A DNA stretch of 64,000 nucleotides from Coprinellus micaceus (Eukaryota > Basidiomycota > Agaricomycetes > Agaricales > Psathyrellaceae), in assembly GCA_951394405.1 (NCBI GenBank), contig OX596345.1:2418001-2482000 (forward strand), in the 5' to 3' direction. Position numbers and translations under genes: made by a program. This document shows positions 1 to 11,234 of this stretch, piece after piece. Under the pieces are notes generated by a model that was given only the letters and a program-made list of their open reading frames with translations, was not told where the DNA came from and did not search any database. Every line of letters starts with the position of its first letter. Positions within the stretch are counted from its first letter, which is position 1.

Positions 1-2050
1 ACCACCACCACCACTACCACCAACCTCGCCGTCTCGATTTTTGGTTCAATACCCTTCGCTCCGTCAATGCCGTCACCCCATCTTCGGGGGAGCATTGCTC
101 GCCCTCCACTGTGTGAAGTCGGAAGGGCGCTCATCATCCCACTCGACTTCGACGCTCTCCGACACGCGAGCTGGGATCAGGGTTCGACATGAGTACAAAC
201 ATGGTATAGTTACCTCGGTCAGCGTACCAACTCGCCCTTTGAATTGCGAACGTCATCGCGCCCGCCAACAACCAAGATGGCAAACCGGTGTTCAAACAGC
301 ACGACGTCGGAGCTCCACATGATTATCATGGCAGAGGATGAGGATTTCCAAAGGAGGGTGGGGGAGATGGTGGTACATGGGGGTTATGGACCGAAATATA
401 TTAAATAAGGCTTCGAAACGGGATGAGGGTGAGTCCGTTCTACGTCTATACCACATCTCACCCACTCCTACCCATGTAGGCGTCCAGCCTCCCACAGACG
501 ACAACAAACGCTCAGCACCTCAGCCCTAATCCGCACATTCCATTCAACTATTCAGCCCCCAAAACGTTATCGATCGTCTGGCTTGTTTACCTTCCCAAAC
601 CCCCCGATGCTGTTCTCAATCTGCGACTGTGGTGAACGACCCCGCAGGACCGTGTGCTCGCTGGAGTGGGCCAATTGGAGATGTGTGGATGTCTCCTACC
701 GAGAGCCACGAGTTGGAAGAGCGGGGCTCGCCATGCAGATCCCACCCGACTTCGCTCGACAACTCCCTGTGCGGGAACGGCAGCTCGTTCAAGCTCTACC
801 TGTACCTATGGGGGAACAACGAGGCCAATGAAACTAGTACCTGTGAAGAGCCAATGCATCGCACCAACGCTTCTCCCTAACCTAGGCCCGGGCCCCATCC
901 CGCAGTCCGCCCCGCTTGGGGATCCGCACTCTCCAGCTTCGAGAGGTGTGACCGGTACGAGCGACTGCTCGTTCCGAGGTGAGGGAATTTGGCGCTGTCC
1001 TAGGGGCATTCGTACTCACATTCTCGCCTTCTACTCGTTCGAAGATTTACGCCGTCATCGATCCCCGAAAGCCTTCGAACCCCCAAGACACTGTACAAGA
1101 GATCCAGGGCTCCACCACATGGCCCGCCGAACAAGTTAACACACATCCGTCCGTCCACCCCAGGCAATATATTTGCATTGCAACGCTGCTCTCAAAGATC
1201 AGAAGTGCGTGTATATTTGCCCCACAATCCCATTGCCAGCGAAGAGCGTGTCAGGTCCGGTGGTGGAGGGAGGTGAAGTTTGCTATGGATGCGTTAGAAG
1301 AGGCGGAGTCTGTCCGCGATGCAATAGGGGAATGAAGACTCAGAAGCCGGTGGCGAGTATGCGCTCATCCATGTATTAACGCTCAAAGAACTGACATAGC
1401 CAGAACACAGATGGACCGGTTCTTCAACAATCAAGAGTTAAGGGTCGATCGTAATCACCACCTTCTATTCACTCTCTTTCCGGATGTACGAAGCGATCTG
1501 CGAGTGGAACGAGAATGGCACACCTCACTAATCTAGTCACCGGGTACGTTTCGATTGACCGAGGAAGGCGAGGGACGACAGTTCAATGGTGGCTTCGTTG
1601 TGCGCAGCCGTCCACTACCCTGGTGGCATTGACAAACTACTCACCTGTTTTACCCTAGCAAGCTGCAGCCCATCTCCGGTGCAGGGAATCGACTGAGTTG
1701 AAGGGGGAACAGCTGTGCGATGTGCTCATTTCGACATAACTGGAATAGCTGTGGACGAAGCTGTACAAAATGGAGTCATGGACAGATCCATGTTGCACCA
1801 GAATGGAGATTGTAGCTTGGAAGTGGTACATCCAATGATCAGCGCTCGAGGCCACAATCCAACGGACCGGATTGTAAAGAAGGAGTGGCTCCAAACCCTT
1901 CTGTGTGAGATACGTGAAGACGAGGAAGAGAACTCCGAGTCAATTTGAATCTCCGCTCGAACCGCGCGAGGCTGTCCAAGACACAGTGGTGAATCGTGAT
2001 GCTTTACTGCTTACAGCAGGCTCTGCAAGGGGTGTAAAACCGTGCAAAAA
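1..2050. repeat. Diverged spacer DNA upstream of the NLR-like array; no intact gene
   Basis: I see no intact gene here. Parts look like an old copy of the spacer DNA found between the later array units. The stretch around 648-670 matches 14,863-14,885 at about 20 of 23 bases, and 1010-1060 resembles 15,045-15,085 (shared words such as TTCGTACTCAC). Open frames are short, overlap in several frames and resemble nothing I recognise. The window begins inside a short ACC-rich simple repeat. The last 400 bases, just upstream of unit 1, are not recognisably similar to the promoters of units 3-6. Confidence 0.45.
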
Positions 2051-2116
2051 CTGTGAGTTTTGAACCTGGGAACCTGTCCTTCCCACAAGGCCGCTTCTCA
2101 CCTCAGCAACCACTGA

Positions 2117-4009
2117 ATGTCAATGAATCCCGGCTCTGGATATCCTCAATGGGGACATCCCCATTCCTACTCCCCATTCAACACACATATCGCTCCCCCT
2201 GCATATGGTACAACATCCAGGGTGCCCCTTTACTCGGCGTTTCCACCTCGACCTCCTGGGCGAACACCTGCGACCCACCAACGACGCTATGACCCTCTTC
2301 GGAGGGATGGGAGAGCTCTGCTACTCAACCAAGCGGGCTGGCAGTGCTGCCCCAGCAATGCATGTAAGCTACCTGCCGTTGACGTGCACTTGTATGAGAA
2401 GCTGACAAAGGACTGGCCGCTTCTCGAACGAACAGACAATACAACAAACCATAATCATGCAGCTGCAACGACGATTCAGCATGCATCCAATGTTACTATG
2501 GTGGGCCATGGAGCGAGTGACGGTGAGATCCACCATTTCTGCTGCTGCGGCTCACAACAACTCACTGATTATTCGTAAGACTTTATCCTGGTGGACGGCC
2601 TGCCAGAACACCCTGATGTCAGCGGTGAATGGAGTGAATATGTGCAGAACAGCCGGGACAATGATATCAAGGAAATATGGGGCTTGGTGGGCACTGCGAC
2701 GGGGAGAGACTTGATATTATGGATTTATGGGATGCCTGGGCTGGGGAAGTCGACACTGGCTCGCCAGCTGAAAGACGAAGCACGGTCACTCAACCGGTTG
2801 GGTGCCGCCGTGTTCCTCAGCCGACTCCAGACCGACTCGTGGGGTCCCGAGACCCTCATTCGATTAATTGGAGGGGAGATCGGGAGGACTCATCCCAAGG
2901 CAGTACCGACCATTGCTGAGGCCATTCGCCAATGTCACGGAGCACCCCTACAAGTTCAAGTCGAGCGGTTCATTCGAGATCCAATACTCGCCCTCCAGCT
3001 TCCGTACCCTCTCATCGTGATTCTCGACGCTGCCGAAGAATATAAAAACTTCCCCCGTTTCATCGAACAACTTGCACACCTCGCACCTTACTCCCCTGTT
3101 GTCCGATTTGTCGTCCTGGGCCAATTACCACCCCAAGAGAGCCGCCACGAGCACACCTCAATCCGAAGCTACGGACTTGCCCCCGTTTCAGTGGAGGTCA
3201 TGGCTGGATATCTCCACACACGTCTCGACACCATTGAGTGGAAGGATGGAGGGAGACCGACGCCGGAGATGGTCCTCAGTCTTGCGGTGTTAGCTGAAGG
3301 ACAGTTCACCCGGATGGAGGAGGTCATGCCAATCATCCGTGATCTCCCCCCCTCCGATTATGATGACATTTCGAGCCCAATCTCCCTGTCAGCATTGTAC
3401 ACCAGGAATAGCTCTTCAAGTTCAGTTGACGAGCTCGACCAGTCGATCTTGCTGGACAGGATAGTCCTGGCACTTCGACCACCGGGCCATCCGTAACGCG
3501 ATCAGTCTTTAGGCGACCTAGCTACTGGCCTCTCGCATCTCTACGAGGGCTCAGAATCCGCAAGCGACCTGGAAGAGTCGATCTTGCTCAACAGGGAAGC
3601 ATTGGCTTTGCGTCCATCGGGCCACGAAGACCGCCAGTGTTCATGCTATAACCTCGCCGTCTCACTTCACCATCGCTTCCTGCAGGGTAGGCTGGTCGGC
3701 GACCTCAAAGAGGCTATCTCCTTGGGGCGGGAAGCGCTCTCAATCCATCCCGGTGGATGCCCACCCCGTTGTACGATTGCAAATAACCAGAGATTATACC
3801 TGTACGACAGCTACAAGAGTACAGGCGCCGTCGAAGACCTCCAAGAGGCTATAACCTTGGCGGAGGAAGCACTCGCCATTTGTCCTGAATACCACCTACA
3901 CTATAAATTCCTGCATCAGGAAAATGGCGAGGTCTTATTTTGGCGCTTGCCCAATGCTCCTCGGCCTATGAGCGCTTATGGGTGCATGTCCTCCTCTCCT
4001 GCTTATTGA
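2117..4009 (+). pseudogene. NLR-like STAND gene, array unit 1 (NACHT-TPR), broken
   Basis: Spliced model: exon 1 2117-2363, exon 2 2436-2522, exon 3 from 2580. The N-terminus is type I (starts MSMNPGSGYPQWGH, contains QRRYDPLRR). The NACHT-type NTPase follows with a complete Walker A (GMPGLGKST) and Walker B (PLIVILDAAEE), of the same subfamily as units 3 and 4. The frame is open to codon CCG at 3491-3493, then TAA at 3494-3496, where paralogues have a charged residue (GHPER or GHPKR). After the stop the same frame continues with TPR-like repeats (ESILLNREALALRPSGHE, DLKEAISLGREALSIHP, DLQEAITLAEEALAICP) to about 3900. There similarity to the paralogues fades and the last 30-40 codons are unrelated. 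So there is one nonsense mutation and a replaced 3' end, probably from the transposon remains that begin just downstream. STAND ATPases in fungi are tied to self/non-self recognition; that role is inferred. Confidence 0.75.
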
Positions 4010-4162
4010 AAAGTGGGTGGTGCGTGTTAGTTTGCAGATTTGGCAGCACGTTCCTCTATATAATCTCACCTTTGTTTATTTGTCGGCATTCTGCCTATCT
4101 GCTAAGCCGGGGCCTTACCCATCCACCAATGATCATTTCAAGCTTTTTGAGACTCAGGTCAA

Positions 4163-5170
4163 TCAGTATATTGTCTGGTGGGCGTGGTAGTCTATGTAAC
4201 AATTTACATAGAACATCCGGAAAGCACCAAGAGACATGGAATGGTGGAGTGTACGTGGGACACGTCGGGAGCCATACACTGGAAGGAGGTGAGCAGAACG
4301 TAGAATGGTGTCAATGTGAATAATTGAGGCCATCCTGTGGCGGTTGCGGCCTACGTGGTCTGGGCGCACCCTCCACATACCTGTGATCGAACACGGACTC
4401 TCCCCAAAGGTCTCAAACCACCGAACATATGCACACTGGTACTCCTTGTCATCGTGCATGAACGAGAGGAAGAAGTGGACCTGAGCGACTGTTAGCCCCT
4501 CAAAGCCTGGCTTTGTGGTGTCACTCTTGATGTATACACAGTCATGACGGGGAGGGCCCTTTTGCCATGACAGTGTCGCCTGTATGATCTCCTTCTGCAT
4601 TCTGCCAAGCCCCGAAATGTCGCTGGGTGCATGAAAGTAGGTGGTCGCACTGTGGTAGACCTTGACACGGAGTCCTGGGTCCACAAGTGGGCATTGATCT
4701 AGGTCCACCTCCATGCCCATCACCTCCGACTCAGGGTGGAGCTGGTCATAGAGAAAGCGGCGGATGTTTTCTTCGAGTTCAGGAAGGTGGAGATAGTTGA
4801 TGAGGAGGGGGAGGGATTTGGGGTATCTGCTAACTGCGTTCGGTTGTCAGAAAAGCCACAGCACAGTAAAGGAATGGTGGAATGCACCAGGCTTGTCAGA
4901 GAGCCTAACATCTCCTTCACAAGTGACCATTCCCTCAGCCTGTATGTCCTCACCCTCGTCATCCTCTTCATCACCGTCATCTGCTCCTTCCTTCCTCTTC
5001 GCCGCATTGGGAGGTGTGGGTTCTGGATCTAGTTGCATGCCTCAGGTTGTCTGGATGGTGTGGCGATAATCCCGTGGATCACGGAGGTGTGGGGGGATGA
5101 GAGGTTCGTGAATGGCTCGTGCAGCGGCTGTTACGACCTTGATGAGGGAGTTTGTGTTGTCCGTCACCGG
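4163..5170 (-). pseudogene. C-terminal fragment of a Plavaka-like transposase
   Basis: On the minus strand two exons join in frame: one ending in LSDKP near 4886, and one starting near 4830 (VSRYPKSLPLL) and running to the stop at 4163. The protein has the pattern I associate with the C-terminus of large agaricomycete transposon proteins, probably Plavaka (CACTA-related). These include RRFLYDQLHP, a YFHAPSDISG stretch, RHDCVYI, an IIHIDTILRSAHLLPVYG block and a terminal FYVNCYIDYHAHQ. Upstream the frame shows KVVTAAARAIHEPLIPP but hits a TGA just before the Met near 5038. The catalytic region is absent, so this is a 5'-truncated, broken copy. I am sure it is transposon-derived and less sure of the superfamily (Plavaka versus KDZ or Tnp2). 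Confidence 0.55.
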
Positions 5171-5655
5171 TCGGCTTCTTAGTCGTACTATCCCCCTATT
5201 CCTAATAGCTTCTGGGATGTCGCACGGGCAGTCACACGTCTATTGAACAATAGTACGTTGCACTGGTATCAGACTTGCACGTTCTTCTATGACACGTCAG
5301 GGGTCCACGGATACTCTCGGATGCTTACTAGTTGGGCGATCTTCTAGTCAAGTCCGGCTTACAGATGCTTCCTAGTTTGGCGATCTCCTAGGCAAGTCTG
5401 GCGTTGTCACACGGCGGGTTCACTATTAGTCAATAGTGGAGTGTGGAAGGTTCTTAGCGGTGTTCGCTATCTTGGTCGTTGGTGCGAAGGGAGTCTTGTG
5501 GAGTTGCGGAAGTCTTGCAGGAGCTTATTGAATGGGAGAGCGGAGTGGTGGAGTGGGCAAAAGGGGACTAAGATTAAAGTATAACAAGCTAACTACATCA
5601 GATAAACTATGTAGAACGATGCAAGTATGACCCACTGTAAGTGGGGAGAGTTCAA
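5171..5655. other. Transposon-like debris with an imperfect direct repeat
   Basis: No gene is visible. The stretch holds a 39-bp imperfect direct repeat (5320-5358 and 5364-5402, both beginning GATGCTT and containing TAGTTNGGCGATCT). It also holds a short palindrome near 5430 (ACTATTAGTCAATAGT). Its position between a transposase fragment and a Copia LTR suggests old mobile-element sequence, but I cannot name it. Confidence 0.4.
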
Positions 5656-5992
5656 TGTTAGATTGAAAGTAAGTAGAGTATACAAGATACGCACCTGTAA
5701 GTGGGGAGAGTTCGATGGGGACTCACCCACTTACAGTGTGGACTATATACTGTGGAGAACAATAGATAACCTATATGCGGAACAATAAGAAAGAACAATA
5801 GACATTCCATAAGTAGAGAACAATAGCAGTGAATGGAGATAAGGTGGAGATAAGAGAACAATAAGTGCGAGTATAATGGGAATAATACAAGGTGGTTGTT
5901 GTTCTCTGTAGAACAATAGAAGATAAGTAAAACGTTCGAAATAGAGGTATTCTTTGTAGAGATAGAGTTGACATGAGCATTGTCTTCCAACA
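5656..5992 (-). repeat. Probable 3' LTR of the Copia element
   Basis: Read on the minus strand, the polyprotein stop is followed by a purine run (GAGGGGGTG) like a polypurine tract, then TGTTGGAAGACA, a typical LTR start. A matching end, CAATCTAACA, lies at 5656-5665, giving TG...CA ends about 337 bp apart. The segment is AT-rich and contains many GAACAATA words. Two copies of a GTAAGTGGGGAGAGTTC motif (about 5637 and 5698) lie across its left end. The second LTR is missing because the element is truncated, so the borders cannot be confirmed by LTR-LTR comparison. Confidence 0.5.
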
Positions 5993-6019
5993 CACCCCCT
6001 CAATGTAATGTCTCTGTAT

Positions 6020-7660
6020 TTACTCGAGTCCAAGAGCGAGTCGATGACGTTCAACAGCAGGTTTGGGTAAAGGTTTAGTAAATATATCGGCGATCATATC
6101 GGTAGTAGATAAAAAGTGAACAGTAATGTCGCCTCGCTTGATAGCATCCCGAATCCAATGCATCTTTATATTGATGTGCTTCATTCGGCTGTGGAGTTCT
6201 GGGTTCCGGAGAACCTTGAGTGCGGATTGGTTGTCGACCATGAGTGGTGAGGGAGTAGAGACGTCATGACCAAGTTCCTTCAGGAGTGTGCGCATCCAGA
6301 TGATGTCCCTTCCAGCGCTTGACGCAGAGACGTACTCTGCCTCTGTTGAGGAGTCTGCCACCGTCGATTGCTTCTTTGCTGACCAACTAACTGCTCCTGA
6401 TCCCATTTTAATGACAAATCCAGATGTGGATCGTCGCGTGTCAAGGCACCCAGCATGATCTGCGTCGCTGTATGCTTGGAAGAGTTCCGAAGACATCTTG
6501 CTACCGTTGTTACGATAGGTGAGCTTCAGATCTTTGGTTCCCTTGAGGTAACGGAATAGGTGCTTGACTGCTTTCCAATGCATAGGTCCGGGGTTGGAGT
6601 TGTATTGGGCTAGTTTGGCAACAGCGTAGGCGATGTCAGGGCGTGTCGCAATCATAAGGTATATCAGGGCGCCGATGGCATTCATGTATGGGACATTCTT
6701 CATCATCTCGTCATCAGCCTTGTTTGGAATGTACTTGGTGAGGGTAGCACCGCTTCCTGGATCCATTGGAGTTCCTACTGGGTAGCAGTCCTCCATCTTG
6801 AATCGCGCAAGCATGTCGAGGATGTATTGAGTCTGGGATAGGCGCATGACTCGGTTCTCGCGGTCGTAGTCAACCTTGATTCCAAGCAGGTACGAGGTGG
6901 GTCCGAGATCCTTGATCTTGAAGACCTTGGCAAGGGAGTCCTTGAGCCATTGGATCTTTTCTTGGCTTTTCGAGGTTATGGTGATGTCGTCAACGAAGAC
7001 TGGTACAACAATGCGGGTCCCATCCATCTCCCAGACATAGATAGCTGGGTCAGACTTTATTTGGGTGAATCCGATCGCTTCAAGTTCTGATGCTAGCTTT
7101 TGGTACCATAGTCGTCCGCTCTGTTTCAAGCCATATAAACCTTTCTTTAGCCGGCACACCCATCTCCGTCCCTTTGAGTCTGGATTCTTGATCTCAAACC
7201 CTGGCGCTTGCTCCATGTAGACTTCGTATTGCTCCTCGATTGTTCCGTTGAGGTAGGCATTGTCGACGTCGATGGTCTCGATGAAGTGTCCTTCCATGGC
7301 GGCTTGGGCGAAGATCGTGCGGATTGATGTGAGACGAGATGCAGGTGCCCATGTCTGATCGTAGTCTACTCCAGGCATTTGGGAGTATCCCTTGGCGACA
7401 AGTCGAGCCTTGTAGCGGTCGATTGTGCCATCTGCCTTTCGTTTGATGAGGAAGACCCATCGTGATCCGACGACCTTTCGTCCCTCTGGTAGTTCGACTA
7501 GTTCCCAAGTGCCATTGGTGGTTAGGGCGTCAATCTCAACCTGTGCTGCGGTCTGCCAGTGTTCGCCATCTGGTCCTGCAAAGGCTTCCCAGTGTGTCCG
7601 AGGCGCATCTCCTGGACGGCGTGTAGCCGCTCCTAGTGCTTTGTCCTGTGCCTGTAGAAT
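6020..7660 (-). pseudogene. Copia reverse transcriptase and RNase H
   Basis: The frame is open on the minus strand from about 7660 to the stop at 6020. It has the Copia RT signature: GSRWVFLIKRKADG, YKARLVAKGYSQ, the substrate-site region VDNAYLNG, KGLYGLKQSGRLWYQ, and the catalytic FVDD (a common variant of YVDD). RNase H follows with YSDADHAGCLDTRRSTSG and a DSSTEAEYVS block. It ends IFTKPLPKP, as Copia polyproteins usually do. Sequence quality is good throughout this half, so the insertion is not very old. It is listed as broken because the upstream integrase lies in another frame and gag-protease is missing. Confidence 0.88.
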
Positions 7661-9331
7661 GCCATTTCCATGCCTTGGTTGAGAGTCAGGGTCTCTTCCA
7701 GGGGGACGTGGTATAGACTGATGAGAGAATCAAGTATACTGGTGGCACGTAGTGCATCTTCCATGTCTACAGGTTCGTCGTCAAGGTCAAAGTCCTCAGC
7801 TGCAATGGGTTGTACAGGTTCGTCGTCTTCATCGTCGTCTTCATCCTCATCCTCATCCTCTGTTTCGGGTAGCTGATTGTTTCTCTGTGCACCCCCTCGA
7901 TCTGCTACCTGTTCACCCCCTTCACGCCTGGCCACTGGAATTGTACCGCGTCTCCCTTTTCCACTCGCGAGTTGGTAGTCCTTGACGGTCGTTGCCGTTT
8001 TCCGTACAGGCCGGGAGCTTTGTGCTACTAGCGGTGGAGCTTTCGGAACTTTCGCCTTGCGAGGGATTGATTCGCGAGGGGGAGGGGGAGGTGGCCGGGT
8101 GTGTTTCTGGGCAGGTGCTGGAGGTGCGACTGGTGCTGGAGGAGGTAGTTCTGGGAACATGGGTCCATCCTCAGCTGGTGCAGGGAGCCCTGGGAACAAG
8201 GCAGGTATTGGTAGCAGCTGTTTCGTTGAGGGAGTAGATGAGGGATCCCATTTCGTAGGAGTAGGTGGAATTGATGGATGGACAGACGGTTGCTGTGTGG
8301 CTGGCGTCTTAGGCTCAGTTTTAGGAGGTCGCTCGGGAGTCCGAGGTGCTGTTTGGTCTCCATCGTCATCATTGTCGCTCTCGTCTGATCCATCATCTGG
8401 ATGGTCATGGGGAGGCGGTGGTGGCGCGATGGGAGCATGAGGTGGTGCAAGAGGTGGATTCTCCGGTTCGAGATCGGCGTCTGGCCAGATGTCCCTAATG
8501 CCTATAGGCGTGTATGCCTGTTCGTTCCCTACGGTCGAGAGACCAGGGAAGGTGCTTTCAGCGAAGATAACATCCCGGGATATGGTGATCTTCTTTGTCA
8601 CTGGATTGTAGCATTTCCAGCCTTTGTAGCCTGGTTCAAAGCCGATAAAGACACAAGGCTCCGTGTGTGACTGGAGGTTCTTGCGGTCCTTGCGCAATAC
8701 ATGGACGTATACGCGGCAGCCAAATACTCGGTGCATGGACAGATTGGGCTTTGCTTTATGCCAGACTTCATAGGAGGTAGTATTCGATAATGTAGAGGAT
8801 GGGGTCGCATTCAGGATGTCTGTGTAATAGAGTACAGCTGCACCCCAGAACATCATGGGAAGGCATGCTTGGTTGAGCATGGCAATGACCCCTTCAGTTA
8901 GTGTGCGATTGAGTCGTTCGCTGACACCGTTCTGTTGAGGTGTGGCTTTAACTGTGTGTTGCCATGCGATACCAAGTCCCTTGCACCATTGAATGAAGTC
9001 GTTCCCCATGTATTCCCCTCCTTTATCATCACGGAGTTCCTTGACCTTTGTGCCAAGCTTTCGCTCACTCTTGGCAACAAAGTCTTTGAAGGCTTGGAAT
9101 GCGTCACTCTTGTGTTTCAGGAGGGCGACCTCTTTGAACCGTGAGTGGTCATCAATGAATGTGATCCAGTATCGATAGCCGATTGGTGTCTGTACAGCGA
9201 GGGGTCCATGGAGGTCCGAGTGAATCCGTCCAAGGAGCTCTGTTGAGCGATTCGCTGATAGCTTTGGGAATGGATCCCGATGTTGCTTCCCTGCGATGCA
9301 GTGTTCGCAGGTGTCGTTAAGTTCCGTCTTC
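7633..9331 (-). pseudogene. Copia integrase, partial (5' end missing)
   Basis: The minus-strand frame is open from the truncation point near 9331 to the stop at 7633. It starts inside the zinc-binding region (CEHCIAGKQH). The catalytic core follows, with the DDE residues in RIHSDLHGP, ELRDDKGGEY and QQNGVSERLNR. Then come VFGCRVYVHV and GFEPGYKGWKCYNP of the Copia integrase C-terminus, and a long Pro-rich and acidic linker before RT. The expected continuation (QDKALGAATRRPGD) is in another frame, placing a one-base shift near 7650-7670. Confidence 0.87.
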
Positions 9332-9350
9332 TAACCACAACAACCACTAA

Positions 9351-11234
9351 ATGTCGACGAATTCCGGCTCTGGACATCATCAATGGGGGCATTCGCCCCA
9401 TTCTTATTTCCCATTTGACCCCCAGATCACTCATCCTGCATATGGTACAACATCCATGGCGCCTCTTTACTCGGGATTCCCACCTCAACCTCCTGGGCGA
9501 GCACCTGCGACCCACCAACAACGACGCTATGACCCACTTCGGAGGGATGGGAGAGCTCCGCAAGTGCAGGTGGACTCGCAACGGCGCCTCGGGGATGCAT
9601 GTGAGCTGCCTGCCGTCGAAAATGTTGGGTGCTTGCCTCGGAAGCTGACATGGGACTGGTTGCTACTTGAACAGATGAGACGACGAACCATAATCATGCA
9701 ACGGCAACAACGATTCAACATGCGTCTAATATTACTATGGTGAGCCAGGGAGCAAGCGATGGTGAGCTCGGAGTCGCCGCCGGTTATCCCACTGTTGGTT
9801 GACCATTCTCTAGACCTACTCCTGCTGGCAGATCTTCCAAGGCATCCGGACATTAGTGGCGAATGGAGGGAATTCGTGCCAAACAGCCGTGACAGTGATC
9901 TAGGGAGGATATGGACATGGATCTACTGGCCCGTGACCAAGGAGTTAATCTTCTGGATTCACGGACCTGATGGTATAGGAAAATCTGCACTCGCCCGCCA
10001 ACTCAAGGACGAGCTGCGGTCTCGAAATCGGCTGGCCGCCTCCATCTTTTTGAGTCAACTCCCCACCAAGTGGGGTCCGGAGACCATCATTCGACTGATC
10101 GGAGGAGAGATCGGGAGAACCCATCGCAAGGCGGTACCGACCGTCGCCGAAGCCGTCCGCCAATGCCACGGCGCATCCTTGGGCTTTCATGTCGAGAAAT
10201 TTGTCCGTGACCCTCTCCTTGCCCTCCAACTCCCCCACCCTCTCATTGTAATCATCGACGGCATTACCGAATGGATCTCGCACACCCACTTCATCGAACA
10301 ACTCACACACTTCACGCCTTATACCTCCATCGTCCAATTTATCGTGTTGGGTCGGTTGGAACCCGCAGAAGACCCCCACAACCACATACCAATTCGAAGC
10401 TATGCACTGGCCCCTGTTTCGGTAGAGGTCATGGCAGGATATCTCACCAAACGCTTTGCCACTATCAAATGGAATGATGGAGGGAGACCGATGCCAGAGG
10501 ATGTCCTCGGGCTTGCAGGCTTAGCCAAAGGACAGTTCGCACGGATGGAAGAGGTGGTGTCAACCATTCGCGACCTTCCCCCCTCGGAATATGACGACAT
10601 CTCATGCGTGTTGCATGACAAGGCACTATCTGCCTGGAATAGCTTGGAGAAGTCAGGCTCTGGTGAGGAGCTTGAACACTTGATTCTGCTGCACAGGGTA
10701 GCGCTGGCACTCCGACCACCAGGCCATCTAGCACGCCATCAGTCCCTCAACAATCTAGGTGTTGCTCTCGACAGCCGCTACAGTAAGACGAAGTCTACAG
10801 GGGACCTCGACGAGAACATTTTGCTACACAGAGAGGCACTGGATCTCTGTCCGCCAGGTCACCCATATCAACACTATTCATGCCACAACCTAGCCAAGTC
10901 GCTTCACGAACGCTTCCTGAAGGATGGGCTGGTTGGCGACCTCGACGAGGCTATCTCCTTGGGGAGAGAAGCGATCCAACTTTGTCTTGAAGATCCCCCA
11001 GACCGCTTTCTACCTGTCAATAACCAACACACATACCTTTATCACAGATTCGAGGAGAAGGGCACTGCCGAAGACCTCCGAGAGGCTATAAACTTGGCGG
11101 AGGAAGCATTCGCCATTTGTCCGAAGGACCTCCCCAACTACGCTGAGTTCCCTGGTGGTATCTCGCTCTACAAAGCAGACCTGGCTCGGGTGGAGGCTTT
11201 GTCTGGTACTAAGCACGACTCTGGAGAACAGTAG
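9351..11234 (+). CDS. NLR-like STAND protein, array unit 2 (NACHT-TPR), intact
   Basis: Exons 9351-9600, 9675-9761 and 9814-11234 join to 585 codons with no stop; introns are GT-AG (74 and 52 nt). Residues 1-112 are the type I N-terminus (MSTNSGSGHHQWGH, Pro-rich, QRRYDPLRR) followed by the exon 2 segment ATTIQHASNITMVSQGASD. The NACHT-type NTPase spans about 113-400, with Walker A GPDGIGKSA near 163-171 and Walker B PLIVIIDGITEW near 261. TPR-like repeats with LHREALDLCPPGHP-type ends run from about 405 to the C-terminus; no CHAT or enzymatic domain follows. Members of this class work by nucleotide-dependent oligomerisation, and in fungi several control incompatibility or defence. That role is inferred here. 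Only about 20 bp of native sequence precede the ATG, then truncated Copia DNA, so its promoter may be lost or replaced. Confidence 0.82.

Larger units (their letters stand above)
5656..9331 (-). mobile_element. 5'-truncated Ty1/Copia LTR retrotransposon
   Basis: Minus-strand Copia order is present: integrase, then reverse transcriptase, then RNase H, then the 3' LTR. Gag, protease, the start of integrase and the 5' LTR are absent. The right border lies at about 9331, where the sequence switches abruptly to the 5' edge of array unit 2, about 20 bp before its start codon. A frameshift near 7650-7670 separates the integrase frame from the RT frame, so this copy cannot make a full polyprotein. 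It is a dead element whose insertion or recombination reshaped the unit 1 to unit 2 interval. Confidence 0.9.

Noticed and set aside
7982..8440. Gly-rich 152-codon + strand frame
   Set aside because: It is the antisense shadow of the Pro-rich linker in the Copia polyprotein.
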